A DNA stretch of 30,546 nt from Ilumatobacteraceae bacterium. Its GTDB lineage: Bacteria; Actinomycetota; Acidimicrobiia; Acidimicrobiales; Ilumatobacteraceae. The notes under the pieces are model-generated. The model saw only the letters and a list, made by a program, of their open reading frames with translations. It was not told the origin of the DNA and searched no databases. Position numbers and translations under genes: made by a program. Location of the stretch: the NCBI GenBank assembly GCA_021741795.1, contig JAIOXC010000003.1, forward strand, positions 1-30,546, given 5' to 3'. Position 1 is the first letter of the stretch; every line of letters begins with the position of its first letter. Positions 15,404 to 24,549 of the stretch are shown here, piece by piece.

Positions 15404-16631
15404 GAATATGTCGACGCAAAAAGTCGAGCGCACTGATCACCGAAAGTTGGCGCATCTGATCCCGCACAGCAGGCAGAGCAAACGTTGTCGAAGCAGTGGT
15501 TCCATCTGGCAAGCACACTCCGACACACAATGTCCCGGGCTTGACACCTTCTTGTGATGCAGGCCCTGCGACTCCGGTTAATGCCAGCCCAACACTTGCG
15601 CCAAGCACCTTGCACGCACCAACCGCCATCTCGATTGCTGCTTCTTCATTGACAACCATGTCGCTCTGTACGCCAAGAACCGAATGCTTGACCTCGGTTG
15701 CATACGAGACGACTCCGCCGCGAAACACTTCGCTTGCACCTTCAATACCAGTGAGGCGTCCTGCGACAAGTCCACCTGTTACCGACTCGGCAAGCCCAAG
15801 TGTGAGCCCGCGCTCTCGCAACATCTGCAGCACTACCGACTCCATGGTGTCGGAGTCAATGCCAAACACAATGTCGCCGATGGCGTCTCGAACTGTCTCT
15901 TCCCACTTGTCCAGAATCGCAACTACTTCGGCTTGGGTGGAAGATTTTGCGGTCAGTCGCACCTTGATGCCTTCCCATCCACTCGCCAGAAACGCAAGGG
16001 TCGGATTACCAACACTCTCGAGTTGCTCGATCACTCCAAAGAGGCGCTCATTTAATCCACTCTCGCTCTCGCCCCACGTGCGCAACACGCGACTAGAGAT
16101 CACCGATGCAGAACCAGAACGCGTCAGTAAATCGGGAAGGATTGCGCGCTCAAACATTTCATACAACTCATACGGCACGCCAGGTACTGCATACATCACT
16201 TTGTCGCCGACCGGGCAAATCAAGCCTGGCGCAGTGCCACGGCGTTGCTCGATAATCGCAGCGCCTTTTGGCACCATCGCCTGACGCATATTGATCTCGG
16301 GCATACGACGATTGCGTGCGGCAAACATTTCAGAAATGGCCATGCCAACCGCGTCATCAAATTCGAGTTCGACGCCCATGATTTCGGCTATTGCTTCACG
16401 CGTGATGTCATCGTGAGTTGGTCCGAGTCCGCCACAGATAATTACAGCGTCTGCGTCAGCAAGTGTCGAGCGAATTGCTTTCACCATACGTTCGAGGTTG
16501 TCGCCCACCTTGACTTGCAAGCACGAGTCGATGCCGGCAGCCGACAGTTGCTCGCCAAGCCAAGCAGAGTTGGTGTCAACAATTTGTCCGAGCAATAATT
16601 CGGTGCCGATAGCAACAACATCACAACGCAT
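15393..16631 (-). CDS. cinA: CinA family protein (nicotinamide-nucleotide amidase type)
   Basis: The 412-residue product has the full two-domain CinA build. The N-terminal MoCF-like domain has AIGTELLLGQIVDTN (about 7-21) and CGGLGPTHDDITRE (about 65-78), a pyrophosphatase in characterised proteins. The C-terminal PncC-type domain has LAESVTGGLVAGRLT, GGVVSYATEVK and ALTGVAGP, an amidase that recycles NMN from broken-down NAD. It follows pgsA by three bases and ends the conserved rimO-pgsA-cinA run, the usual actinobacterial order. Confidence 0.95.
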   Translation of the reverse strand: MRCDVVAIGTELLLGQIVDTNSAWLGEQLSAAGIDSCLQVKVGDNLERMVKAIRSTLADADAVIICGGLGPTHDDITREAIAEIMGVELEFDDAVGMAISEMFAARNRRMPEINMRQAMVPKGAAIIEQRRGTAPGLICPVGDKVMYAVPGVPYELYEMFERAILPDLLTRSGSASVISSRVLRTWGESESGLNERLFGVIEQLESVGNPTLAFLASGWEGIKVRLTAKSSTQAEVVAILDKWEETVRDAIGDIVFGIDSDTMESVVLQMLRERGLTLGLAESVTGGLVAGRLTGIEGASEVFRGGVVSYATEVKHSVLGVQSDMVVNEEAAIEMAVGACKVLGASVGLALTGVAGPASQEGVKPGTLCVGVCLPDGTTASTTFALPAVRDQMRQLSVISALDFLRRHIREL

Positions 16632-16634
16632 TGC

Positions 16635-17186
16635 TTAGGCCTGCTTGCGTGCTTTGAATGCGACAGCGCCGTATTGCAAGCCGCTATACAACGTGAGCAC
16701 GGTGGCAATGCCAAGCGAGCCTTTGGCAAGATAGTTGTAGTCGGCAGCACTCCATGGCAACACCGCAAACCCAACCGATACCTGCTGTGCAAATGTTTTG
16801 AATTTCGCAGCCTTGCTTGCAGGCACGCTCACACCTTTTGCGCCAGCAAACACGCGATACAAACTGATCGCAATTTCGCGCGCCGCGATAAGCCCAACGA
16901 ACCAAGGGCTAAACATGCCGCGGCTCACCAAAATAAACATGGCACCGAGCACGCACACTTTGTCGGCTAGCGGGTCGAGAAATGCTCCGCTACGAGTAGT
17001 GCCGTGCTTGCGCGCAAGTTGGCCATCTACAAGATCGCTGAGGCATAACAAAAACCACAAGCCTGTTGCCACCCATGAACCCACATTGTCTGCGGGGATA
17101 ATTGCAAACATCAACGGCGAAATCAGCAACCGACCAACCGTTACAGCGTTAGCCCATGTGCGAATCGCGCTCGGATCAACGGGCAT
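16635..17186 (-). CDS. pgsA: CDP-diacylglycerol-glycerol-3-phosphate 3-phosphatidyltransferase (PgsA-type)
   Basis: The 183-residue membrane protein carries the CDP-alcohol phosphotransferase signature DG-x2-AR-x8-G-x3-D-x3-D, with D54, G55, A58, R59, G67, D71 and D75. It has several hydrophobic helices and the N-terminal NAVTVGRL typical of PgsA. The enzyme makes phosphatidylglycerophosphate, the precursor of phosphatidylglycerol and cardiolipin, at the inner membrane face. It starts two bases after the rimO stop and is followed closely by cinA, so all three are likely co-expressed. Other CDP-alcohol transferases share the signature, but gene order supports PgsA. Confidence 0.92.
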   Translation of the reverse strand: MPVDPSAIRTWANAVTVGRLLISPLMFAIIPADNVGSWVATGLWFLLCLSDLVDGQLARKHGTTRSGAFLDPLADKVCVLGAMFILVSRGMFSPWFVGLIAAREIAISLYRVFAGAKGVSVPASKAAKFKTFAQQVSVGFAVLPWSAADYNYLAKGSLGIATVLTLYSGLQYGAVAFKARKQA

Positions 17187-17188
17187 GG

Positions 17189-18487
17189 CTAAAAATCCCC
17201 TTCTTCATCGTCACTATCTTCTACCGAACTTCCCTCGGCGACCAAATCTGGCCCCATTGCATCCACGATGAGCACCGTTGCAAACTCGCCAACTGGCAAT
17301 TCTCGACTCACATGCACAATGCCGTCAATGGACGGCGCTTCCCAGTGAGTGCGTCCAATACCCACTTCGTCGACAAGTACCTCGACCGTGCGACCAATGA
17401 GCGCATCACGTCGAGTTGCCGTGATGTTGTCTTGCATCTCGCGCAACTCGGCAATTCGCTCGTTCATGAGTTCGGCTGGCACGTGATCAGGCAACGTCAT
17501 TGCATGCGTGCCTTCTTCTGGGCTAAACGTAAAGAATCCGCACCAATCCAATTGTGCGTCTTCAACAAACTGCAACAACTGATCGTGATCTTCTTCGGTC
17601 TCTCCTGGGTATCCAACAATGAAGTTGCTGCGAAAAGCTGCATCGGGAGCGAGCACGCGAATGTCGTTGATCCGCTTGAGAAAGCGTTCTCCATCGCCCC
17701 ATCTGCGCATGCGACGCAAATGAGTCTTGCTGACATGCTGCAGTGACAAGTCAAAATACGGCACACCCGTATCGAGGATTGCTGCAATCAATTCGTCGCT
17801 CAAATCACTTGGGTACAGATACAACAAGCGAGTGCGCTTCACTTTGGCGGCAACAGCGCGTACAAGTGGAACAATCGAACCAGCGCCAAGCTCACTCGGG
17901 CGGTCCTTGCCATAACTTGCAAGATCTTGTGCGATCAACACGATCTCTTTTGCGCCGAGCTCGTCTACCTCATGCAAGATCTGAGAAATATCGCGACTCC
18001 GTTGCGGGCCCCTAAAACTTGGGATCGCACAAAAACCGCAATTGCGGTCGCAACCTTCAGCAATTTTTATGTAGGCCCACGGCGCAGTGCTCTTTGGTCG
18101 CGGCAGGTTGAGCAGATCGAATGATGGAATTGGCGCAGCCGACACCGAAATTGGTTTGCGACCCATCTGCACCGGCACACCAAAGCCAGCAACTTGATCT
18201 ACCTCGGGCAGTGCCTCGGCGAGTTCGGCCCCATATCGCTCGGCCATACAGCCAGTGACAACAAGCCTTGCTCCTTCTTTGCGCTGCGCACCAAGCGCAA
18301 GCACCGTGTCAATACTTTCTTTGCGCGCATCTTCAATGAATGCGCAAGTGTTGACAACTACTAGGTCCGCAAGTGACGGGTCATCAGTCGCAATGAGACC
18401 ATCTGCCAGCAACGTTCCGACTATTTTGTCAGAGTCAACATCATTCTTTGGACAGCCAAGCGTCTCGACATAAAAACGTTGCTGCAC
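17189..18487 (-). CDS. rimO: Ribosomal protein S12 methylthiotransferase RimO
   Basis: The 432-residue radical-SAM enzyme adds a methylthio group to an Asp of ribosomal protein S12. The N-terminal cluster cysteines are C12, C48 and C80; the radical-SAM motif is C146-x3-C150-x2-C153 (CDRNCGFC). A C-terminal TRAM domain follows (about 360-415). The start codon is GTG at 18487, with AGGA roughly nine bases upstream. An acidic tail (EDSDDEEGDF) ends the protein. The related enzyme MiaB is excluded by the ETLGCPKN start and the gene context. An SMP-30-like gene sits directly upstream, between rimO and ftsK. Confidence 0.95.
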   Translation of the reverse strand: MQQRFYVETLGCPKNDVDSDKIVGTLLADGLIATDDPSLADLVVVNTCAFIEDARKESIDTVLALGAQRKEGARLVVTGCMAERYGAELAEALPEVDQVAGFGVPVQMGRKPISVSAAPIPSFDLLNLPRPKSTAPWAYIKIAEGCDRNCGFCAIPSFRGPQRSRDISQILHEVDELGAKEIVLIAQDLASYGKDRPSELGAGSIVPLVRAVAAKVKRTRLLYLYPSDLSDELIAAILDTGVPYFDLSLQHVSKTHLRRMRRWGDGERFLKRINDIRVLAPDAAFRSNFIVGYPGETEEDHDQLLQFVEDAQLDWCGFFTFSPEEGTHAMTLPDHVPAELMNERIAELREMQDNITATRRDALIGRTVEVLVDEVGIGRTHWEAPSIDGIVHVSRELPVGEFATVLIVDAMGPDLVAEGSSVEDSDDEEGDF

Positions 18488-18513
18488 AGCATGTAATCCT
18501 ACAGTTCGCCTGT

Positions 18514-19434
18514 TTAGTAATTGAGCTTGAGCCCCTTATATGGCCACGGCATCGACACCAATCTGCCCGTTCCAGAAAGCGTGATGTATGCAGTCTTATT
18601 GTCTGGACCACCGAAGCAGATGTTGGTCGTCAGCGGGTCGCCTGTCAAAATCTGTTCAAGCACTACGCCTTCTGGCGAAATCACGGTGATGCCAGCAGTT
18701 TGCAGACCAAGTGTGGCGACACACACATTGCCATCACCATCGACCGCAAGTGAATCAAACAATTGCAAGCCTGGCAATCCACACAACAAACCAGAAGGAT
18801 CAATTGGTGAGAACGGTGTTGTCTCACCTGGCGCAGTGACCGTTACGTGAAACACACGACCCGTATGCGTTTCGGCCCAATACAACTTGGTGCCGTCTGG
18901 AGACAAGCCAATTCCGTTTGGAGACTCGGTTGGAAAGATCACTTCCTTGATCATCGAGCCGTCGGTCTTGGCGTAATAGATGCCAGTGAAGTCAGCCGTG
19001 CGATGCTCTCGAATGCCGTGGTCGGTAAACCACATGCCACCCTGTTTGTCGAAGACCAAGTCGTTTGGTCCGCGCAACTTGATGCCATCGCACTCTGTGT
19101 AGAGGTCGGTCACTTTGCCTGTAGCAATATCCACGCGTTGAATGCGGCCACCGATGTAATTGTCTGGATTAAATGGTCCAGGAAATGTCAACCCAAGAAA
19201 ATCAACTTCCGAAAACGATCCACCGTTGTTGCACAAATAAATTGCGCCATCAGGACCAATTGCAATTCCGTTTGGTCCACCAGGTGTGTCCGCGACTTTT
19301 TGTTTAGTTCCGTCGGGCAACACTCGCGTAATCACTTTGCCAAACATCTCCACCAAAATCACGCTGCCGTCGGGCATAGCGATTGGTCCTTCGGGAAAAC
19401 GGAGTCCAGATGCAATTTCAGTAAATTCGGTCAT
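18514..19434 (-). CDS. SMP-30/gluconolactonase-like beta-propeller protein
   Basis: The 306-residue product has the SMP-30/gluconolactonase/LRE pattern: GLRFPEGPIAMPDGSVILVEM at the start, GGPNGIAIGPDGAIYLCNN, RGPNDLVFDKQGGMWFTD with the usual metal-ligand Asn-Asp pair, and ESPNGIGLSPDGTKLYWAET. The family hydrolyses sugar lactones or other esters and needs a divalent metal. There is no signal peptide, so it acts in the cytoplasm. It lies between ftsK and rimO in an otherwise housekeeping block and looks like a local insertion. Gaps to its neighbours are 26 and 52 bases, larger than the others in this run. The true substrate is unknown. Confidence 0.88.
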   Translation of the reverse strand: MTEFTEIASGLRFPEGPIAMPDGSVILVEMFGKVITRVLPDGTKQKVADTPGGPNGIAIGPDGAIYLCNNGGSFSEVDFLGLTFPGPFNPDNYIGGRIQRVDIATGKVTDLYTECDGIKLRGPNDLVFDKQGGMWFTDHGIREHRTADFTGIYYAKTDGSMIKEVIFPTESPNGIGLSPDGTKLYWAETHTGRVFHVTVTAPGETTPFSPIDPSGLLCGLPGLQLFDSLAVDGDGNVCVATLGLQTAGITVISPEGVVLEQILTGDPLTTNICFGGPDNKTAYITLSGTGRLVSMPWPYKGLKLNY

Positions 19435-19486
19435 GGCGAGACTTTAGATCTCCGACTGGCCCGCCATGCAAGCGGTACAAAACTCG

Positions 19487-21925
19487 TTAACTGGCTTGTT
19501 GCAGTTGTTCGAGTTCTTCTAATGTCATCAACACTTCACGAGGCTTTGAGCCATCGCTTGGGCCCACGATGCCGCGGCTTTCGAGCAAATCCATAATGCG
19601 GCCAGCACGGGCAAAACCGATCTTGAGTTTGCGCTGCAACATCGAAGTTGAGCCCTGACGTGTGCGCACAACCAAGTCCATTGCCTGACGCAACAATTCG
19701 TCGTCATCACTGTCACCAGTGGTGCCGCCAAACAAATCTGCACCGCTGCCACCACTCTTCTCACCGTCAACACCCGATACATAGACAACTTCGGGTGCTT
19801 GGCGACGCCAATGCCCTACAACCTTGCGCACTTCGGCTTCGTCAACCCATGCCGACTGAATTCGCTGCGACACCGATGTATTTCCTGGCAACAACAACAT
19901 GTCGCCCTTACCAATCAGTTTTTCTGCACCTGGCTGATCGAGAATTACTCGGCTATCGGTCAGGCTCGACACCGCAAACGCCATGCGTGCAGGAATGTTT
20001 GCCTTGATCACACCGGTAATGACGTTGACGCTAGGGCGCTGTGTTGCAACGATCAAGTGGATGCCAACCGCACGCGCTTTTTGCGCAATGCGAGTGATGC
20101 AGTCTTCTACATCGCGAGCCGCAACCATCATCAAGTCATTCAACTCATCAACCACAATCAAGATGTATGGAATGCGATCAAAACTCTGGTCGGTGTTTTG
20201 TTCCTCCGACAAATCTCCACGGTCGTACGCAGCGTTGTAACCAACGATGTCTCTGAAGCCCGCCTCGACCAACAAGTCGTAGCGTCGCTCCATCTCTTTG
20301 ACTGCCCAACCCAGCGCATTGGCAGCCTTCTTTGGGTTTGTTACAGGCGGAGTGAGCAAGTGTGGCAACCTCGCGTACTGCGCCATTTCAACTTGCTTTG
20401 GGTCGATCAAAATCAGTTTCACTTGATCTGGCGTCGAACGCATCAGTACCGAAGTGATGATGCAGTTAATCGCACTCGACTTACCAGCACCAGTTGTTCC
20501 AGCAATCAACATGTGCGGTGTTGTAGAGATATTGAGAAACACTGCCCGACCAGCAATGTCTTTGCCCACTGCGACATCAAGTGGATGTCCGGCTGCACGC
20601 GCTTCTTGCGACATCATCAAGTCGCCAAGCGACACCAACTCACGCTGAGCGTTTGGTACTTCAATACCAATTGCCGACTTGCCAGGAATTGGGGCCAAGA
20701 TGCGCACATCAGTTGCAGCCATTGTGTACGCGATATCGCGCGACAACGAAGTCACTTTGGCAACTTTGACGCCGCCACCCAACGACAACTCAAATCGTGT
20801 AACTGTTGGGCCACGCGTGTATCCAACTAATTCGGTTTCTACGCTGTGTTCTTTGAGCGCTTCAACCAATTTCATTCCGCGCTCTTGGGTTGCGCGCTCG
20901 TCGGCTTTCTCGTGACGGGTCACGGTCAACATGTCGAGTGTTGGCAATGACCAACTGCTTGGGTTTGCTCCTGGCCCGAGCGGCATTTGTTGAGCGACAC
21001 CCTTCACAATTGCTGCAGCCGTAGGCGATGGCGCCGAAACTGGAACATCAATTTGCGAAAGCTTTGGCTTGCGCTTTTTGCGTTCGCGACGAGGCTTTAC
21101 AACTTCTTCGTACTCGTCTTCTTCATCACTATTTGCCACGTCTTGATCATCGTGATCATCCATGTCCTCATCATCTAATGCAATGTCGTAAAACTGTGGT
21201 TCGTCTGACTCATCAAATTGCTCATCACGACTATTTTCACGACGCTTGCTATCACGGCGGCCTTGCGGCATTGACACCCCGTTTACCCACGTCGAGATGC
21301 GGCGATACAACTCTGGCAACGTATTGCCAGTAATCAACAACACACCGCCAAGCATCGACCCGAGCAACAAAATTGTTGTGGCAATACCACCGATGCTTTG
21401 CCGCAACGGCTCTCCGATCAACCAGCCCATCCATCCACCTGCACTCGAGAGCGCGTTCATTTCGGCACTTATAGAGCCGCCACCTTTAAGAATGTGAATT
21501 TCGCTCAACACTGCAATCGACAACACAGTCCAACCCAATGCGAGTCGTACACGATGCTGCACTTCGGTGCGCTTAATAAAGGCAACACCTGCGCCGATGA
21601 CCAGCACCGGAATAACGAATCGCCCGACGCCGATTGTCCAGGACAACAAGGTGTTGAGACCGCGACCAACCGGCCCAGCCATGCGCGCATACACCGACAT
21701 AAAGAGCAAGATGCCAAGACACACCAAGGCGATACCACCAAATTCGTGGCCGCGACCCTCGAGGATCGACTTCAGCACCGAGGGGCGGCGAGCGCGTCTA
21801 AATTGCATCTCGTCGGGGTCAACCGGTTTATGGCTGCGCAGCGGCCTGATCTGAGCCTCACCGCGTGATGCGGGTCGCGATTGGGCGCGCCCCCGTTGAG
21901 ACCCCTTGCGGGGCTTGGTTGCCAT
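19487..21925 (-). CDS. ftsK: DNA translocase FtsK/SpoIIIE
   Basis: The 812-residue translocase moves chromosome ends across the division septum. The order is: a basic N terminus; four membrane helices (about 62-80, 97-117, 128-145, 180-200); an acidic linker rich in Asp/Glu (about 235-275); the alpha domain; a motor domain with Walker A GTTGAGKS (476-483) and Walker B ILIVVDE (588-594); and a gamma winged-helix domain (about 740-803) with LQRKLKIGFARAGRIMD for reading KOPS/SRS sites. The linker is short compared with the E. coli protein but normal for Gram-positives. No Shine-Dalgarno site precedes the ATG; instead, the gap to rnj is filled with tandem palindromic repeats. Confidence 0.96.
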   Translation of the reverse strand: MATKPRKGSQRGRAQSRPASRGEAQIRPLRSHKPVDPDEMQFRRARRPSVLKSILEGRGHEFGGIALVCLGILLFMSVYARMAGPVGRGLNTLLSWTIGVGRFVIPVLVIGAGVAFIKRTEVQHRVRLALGWTVLSIAVLSEIHILKGGGSISAEMNALSSAGGWMGWLIGEPLRQSIGGIATTILLLGSMLGGVLLITGNTLPELYRRISTWVNGVSMPQGRRDSKRRENSRDEQFDESDEPQFYDIALDDEDMDDHDDQDVANSDEEDEYEEVVKPRRERKKRKPKLSQIDVPVSAPSPTAAAIVKGVAQQMPLGPGANPSSWSLPTLDMLTVTRHEKADERATQERGMKLVEALKEHSVETELVGYTRGPTVTRFELSLGGGVKVAKVTSLSRDIAYTMAATDVRILAPIPGKSAIGIEVPNAQRELVSLGDLMMSQEARAAGHPLDVAVGKDIAGRAVFLNISTTPHMLIAGTTGAGKSSAINCIITSVLMRSTPDQVKLILIDPKQVEMAQYARLPHLLTPPVTNPKKAANALGWAVKEMERRYDLLVEAGFRDIVGYNAAYDRGDLSEEQNTDQSFDRIPYILIVVDELNDLMMVAARDVEDCITRIAQKARAVGIHLIVATQRPSVNVITGVIKANIPARMAFAVSSLTDSRVILDQPGAEKLIGKGDMLLLPGNTSVSQRIQSAWVDEAEVRKVVGHWRRQAPEVVYVSGVDGEKSGGSGADLFGGTTGDSDDDELLRQAMDLVVRTRQGSTSMLQRKLKIGFARAGRIMDLLESRGIVGPSDGSKPREVLMTLEELEQLQQAS

Positions 21926-21933
21926 GCAACAAA

Positions 21934-21978
21934 CTTACCAATGGGGTACTACCCAATTGGGGCATACCCAAATTGGGC
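21934..21978 (-). repeat. Three tandem 15-bp palindromic units between rnj and ftsK
   Basis: Read on the minus strand directly after the rnj stop, the units are GCCCAATTTGGGTAT (21978-21964), GCCCCAATTGGGTAG (21963-21949) and TACCCCATTGGTAAG (21948-21934). The period is exactly 15 bp. Each unit is centred on a CCAATTGG-like palindrome; the middle one contains perfect CCCAATTGGG. They leave only eight bases before the ftsK start. They could form alternative RNA hairpins that control ftsK translation or processing, or bind a protein. Confidence 0.7.
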
Positions 21979-23640
21979 CTATGCCTCCATCACGATCGGC
22001 ACAATCATCGGACGGCGCTTGGTGCGCTCCGACACAAACTTGCCAGCAGCGCGGCGCACTTCTTTTTCGAGTGCGTCCACGTCCCTAGTGCCTGCTTTGA
22101 GAGCCTTCTCAACAGCCTTCGACACCGTCGCTACTCCCTCATCAATCAAATCTTCCGCCTCTGGCGCATACACCCATCCGCGCGTAATGATTTCTGGGCC
22201 AACAAGCACTCGCCCAGCGTCAATATCAACGGTGACCACAACGACAACTACGCCCTCTTCGGCAAGCACCTTGCGATCGCGCAACACGCCCTGACCAACA
22301 TCGCCAACTATGCCATCTACATACAACATTCCCGCCGGCACCCTGCCTGCAAGTTCAATGCCGTTGTCGGTGATCTCAATAACGTCGCCGTCTTCACACA
22401 ACACGATTCGCGAGTCTGGTACGCCCATCGTGCGGGCGTGGCGGGTGTTAGCAACCATGTGATGATACTCGCCATGAATCGGCACAAACCATTCGGGCTC
22501 AGTAATCGACAGGTACATCTTGAGGTCTTCGGCTTGTGCATGACCTGTTGCGTGCACGTCGGCAATACCTGAGTGCACCACGTCGGCGCCAGCACGCAGC
22601 AAGCCGTCGATCACGCGGTTGACATTGCTTTCGTTGCCAGGAATTGCATGGCTCGAAAAAATCACCAAGTCTTTAGGCCCAATCTTGACGAACTTGTTGT
22701 CGCCTCTTGCAAGCAGCGAAAGCGCAGCCATCGGCTCTCCCTGCGAACCAGTAGAGATTACGCACACTTTTTCTGGCGGATAGTTGTCAATATCTTCGAT
22801 ATTGACAAATGCATGATCGGGCAACTTGATGATGCCGAGGTCGCGCGCCATGCGCACGTTGTTGATCATTGACCTGCCAAGTGTGGCTACTACTCTGCCC
22901 GCATCAATGGCCGCTTCAGCAATCTGTTGCACGCGATGAATGTGACTCGCAAAACTTGCGGTGATAATGCGCTCGGTCTTGTGCTCAGCAAACAACTGTC
23001 GCAACACCACTCCAACACTGCGCTCACTTGGAGCCGAGCCGCGCTCTTCTGCGTTGGTGCTGTCGAGCATTAACAATCGAATACCGTCGCCAGCAGCCAA
23101 CGCACCTAGTCGAGCCAAGTCAGTACGACGATCATCTACTGGAGTCAGGTCGATCTTGAAGTCGCCTGAGTGAATGATCACTCCCTGCGGTGTGTGCAAT
23201 GCAATGGCGTGTGCAAATGGCACAGAGTGAGTAACAGGAATGAACTCGACATCAAATGGCCCGATGCGACGACGCTCATTGTCGACAACAGGAATCAGTT
23301 CGGTTTTACCCAACAGCCCAGCCTCTTCGATGCGGTTACGAGCTAGACCGAGTGTGACTGGCGAGCCATAAATCGGAAACGAAAGTTCGCGTAATAAAAA
23401 CTGCAAACCGCCCACGTGATCTTCGTGACCATGAGTTGCAACACATGCTTCAATGCGATGAGCGTTGTCGCGCAAATACGTAAAATCGGGCAAGACCAAG
23501 TCGATGCCGTGCATATCTGCATCGGGAAACATCAATCCGCAGTCAATCAGCAACAGCCGATCGTCTTGCTCGATCACCATACAGTTGCGACCTATTTCGC
23601 CGAGACCACCAAGAAAAATAATTCGGACTGGCGCTGCCAT
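21979..23640 (-). CDS. rnj: Ribonuclease J
   Basis: The 553-residue beta-CASP metallo-beta-lactamase ribonuclease matures and degrades RNA. The N-terminal motif RIIFLGGLGEIGRNC is family-typical. The catalytic metal motif HGHEDHVGG starts at residue 70, followed by IPVTHSVPFAHAIAL, HSGDFKID, a beta-CASP part with ASFASHIHRVQQI and ISTGSQGEPMAAL, and the C-terminal HVSGHA-equivalent segment DVHATGHAQAEDL. The start at 23640 overlaps the last base of the dapA stop (TAATG), which excludes the longer frame reaching into dapA. The conserved dapA-rnj-ftsK order is common in Actinobacteria. Confidence 0.95.
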   Translation of the reverse strand: MAAPVRIIFLGGLGEIGRNCMVIEQDDRLLLIDCGLMFPDADMHGIDLVLPDFTYLRDNAHRIEACVATHGHEDHVGGLQFLLRELSFPIYGSPVTLGLARNRIEEAGLLGKTELIPVVDNERRRIGPFDVEFIPVTHSVPFAHAIALHTPQGVIIHSGDFKIDLTPVDDRRTDLARLGALAAGDGIRLLMLDSTNAEERGSAPSERSVGVVLRQLFAEHKTERIITASFASHIHRVQQIAEAAIDAGRVVATLGRSMINNVRMARDLGIIKLPDHAFVNIEDIDNYPPEKVCVISTGSQGEPMAALSLLARGDNKFVKIGPKDLVIFSSHAIPGNESNVNRVIDGLLRAGADVVHSGIADVHATGHAQAEDLKMYLSITEPEWFVPIHGEYHHMVANTRHARTMGVPDSRIVLCEDGDVIEITDNGIELAGRVPAGMLYVDGIVGDVGQGVLRDRKVLAEEGVVVVVVTVDIDAGRVLVGPEIITRGWVYAPEAEDLIDEGVATVSKAVEKALKAGTRDVDALEKEVRRAAGKFVSERTKRRPMIVPIVMEA

Positions 23641-24539
23641 TATTTTTGTGCCAAGCGAGCAGCGCGCAAATTTTCGAGCACTTTCTTGCCACACTCTTCG
23701 AGGCCTGCAGGTGGCGGACCCATTGGTAATCTCGCATCGCCCACTTCAAGACCCAACAAGTTCATCATCACCTTGCTTGGCAATGGGTTTGGATTGTCGT
23801 CACCCGTCTCGAACGCAAAACTCTCGAGCATGCGGGCATTTACGCGACGCGCACCATCCACATCGCCCTTCGCCCAGTAATCAAACATCTCTTGATGATC
23901 TTGCCCAGTCCAGTGAGTGGCCACCCCTATTACTCCGCAACCACCAATAGCCATAAATGGAAGCGTGAGCCCATCGTCTCCGCTGTACAACTCGAAACCT
24001 GCAGGCGCTTGCGACATCAATACTGCAGACTCTGCCGGGTTGCCTGCTGCGTCTTTAACCGCAGCCACATTTTTTACTTCGCGCGCCAACTTGAGCAACA
24101 ACTGTGTCGAGATCTTGCGACCGGTACGCACTGGTATGTCGTACACAACAACAGGCAGTGATGTTGCGGCGCACATCGCACGCATGTGCGCTTCGATGCC
24201 GGATTGAGATGGACGGTTGTAATACGGAGTCACCGCCAAGATGCCAGCAACGCCGAGTTTGCTTGCTTCTTTAGTCATCTGCACCGAATGCGCAGTGTCG
24301 TTAGTGCCCGTACCGGCAATCACTGGAATAGTGACGGCCTCGACAACTGCGGCAAACAGACTTAAACGCTCATCGTCGGTGAGCACAGGCGACTCACCTG
24401 TCGTACCCGCAATAACGAGACCATCGTTGCCGTTATCTTGCAACCATTTTGCAAGCCGTCTTGCACCATCCAGATTGAGTGCTCCGTTCTGATCGAACGG
24501 AGTAACCATTGCTGTTAGTACTCGACCAAACCTTGCCAT
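23640..24539 (-). CDS. dapA: 4-hydroxy-tetrahydrodipicolinate synthase
   Basis: The 299-residue enzyme condenses pyruvate with aspartate semialdehyde, the first committed step to lysine and diaminopimelate for peptidoglycan. Visible residues: GTTGES (45-50) for substrate binding, Y133 and R138 in VVYDIPVRTG, and the Schiff-base K162 in AAVKDAAG. Length and order fit DapA well. It is preceded by the ferritin-like gene (10-bp gap) and is coupled to rnj through TAATG. Other lyases of the NAL superfamily are less likely given the full DapA residue set and the operon. Confidence 0.95.
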   Translation of the reverse strand: MARFGRVLTAMVTPFDQNGALNLDGARRLAKWLQDNGNDGLVIAGTTGESPVLTDDERLSLFAAVVEAVTIPVIAGTGTNDTAHSVQMTKEASKLGVAGILAVTPYYNRPSQSGIEAHMRAMCAATSLPVVVYDIPVRTGRKISTQLLLKLAREVKNVAAVKDAAGNPAESAVLMSQAPAGFELYSGDDGLTLPFMAIGGCGVIGVATHWTGQDHQEMFDYWAKGDVDGARRVNARMLESFAFETGDDNPNPLPSKVMMNLLGLEVGDARLPMGPPPAGLEECGKKVLENLRAARLAQK

Positions 24540-24549
24540 GCGCTAGAGG

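Noticed and set aside
15496..16284. 262-codon plus-strand open frame
   Set aside because: It is antisense to cinA and extremely rich in Pro, Ser and Thr, reflecting codon bias of the opposite strand.
19799..20830. 343-codon open frame on the plus strand
   Set aside because: It lies entirely antisense to the motor region of ftsK, has no recognisable motif, and is rich in Cys, His and Trp as expected for a shadow of a real gene.
21934..21981. The 15-bp repeats as a lost coding extension of rnj (repeat reads AQFGY-APIG-stop after the rnj stop)
   Set aside because: A second stop occurs after nine codons, and the palindromic symmetry is better explained at the DNA or RNA level.
21865..22572. 235-codon plus-strand open frame spanning the rnj-ftsK gap
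   Set aside because: Most of it is antisense to rnj. The repeat-derived QWGTTQLGHTQIG segment is a by-product of the palindromic units.
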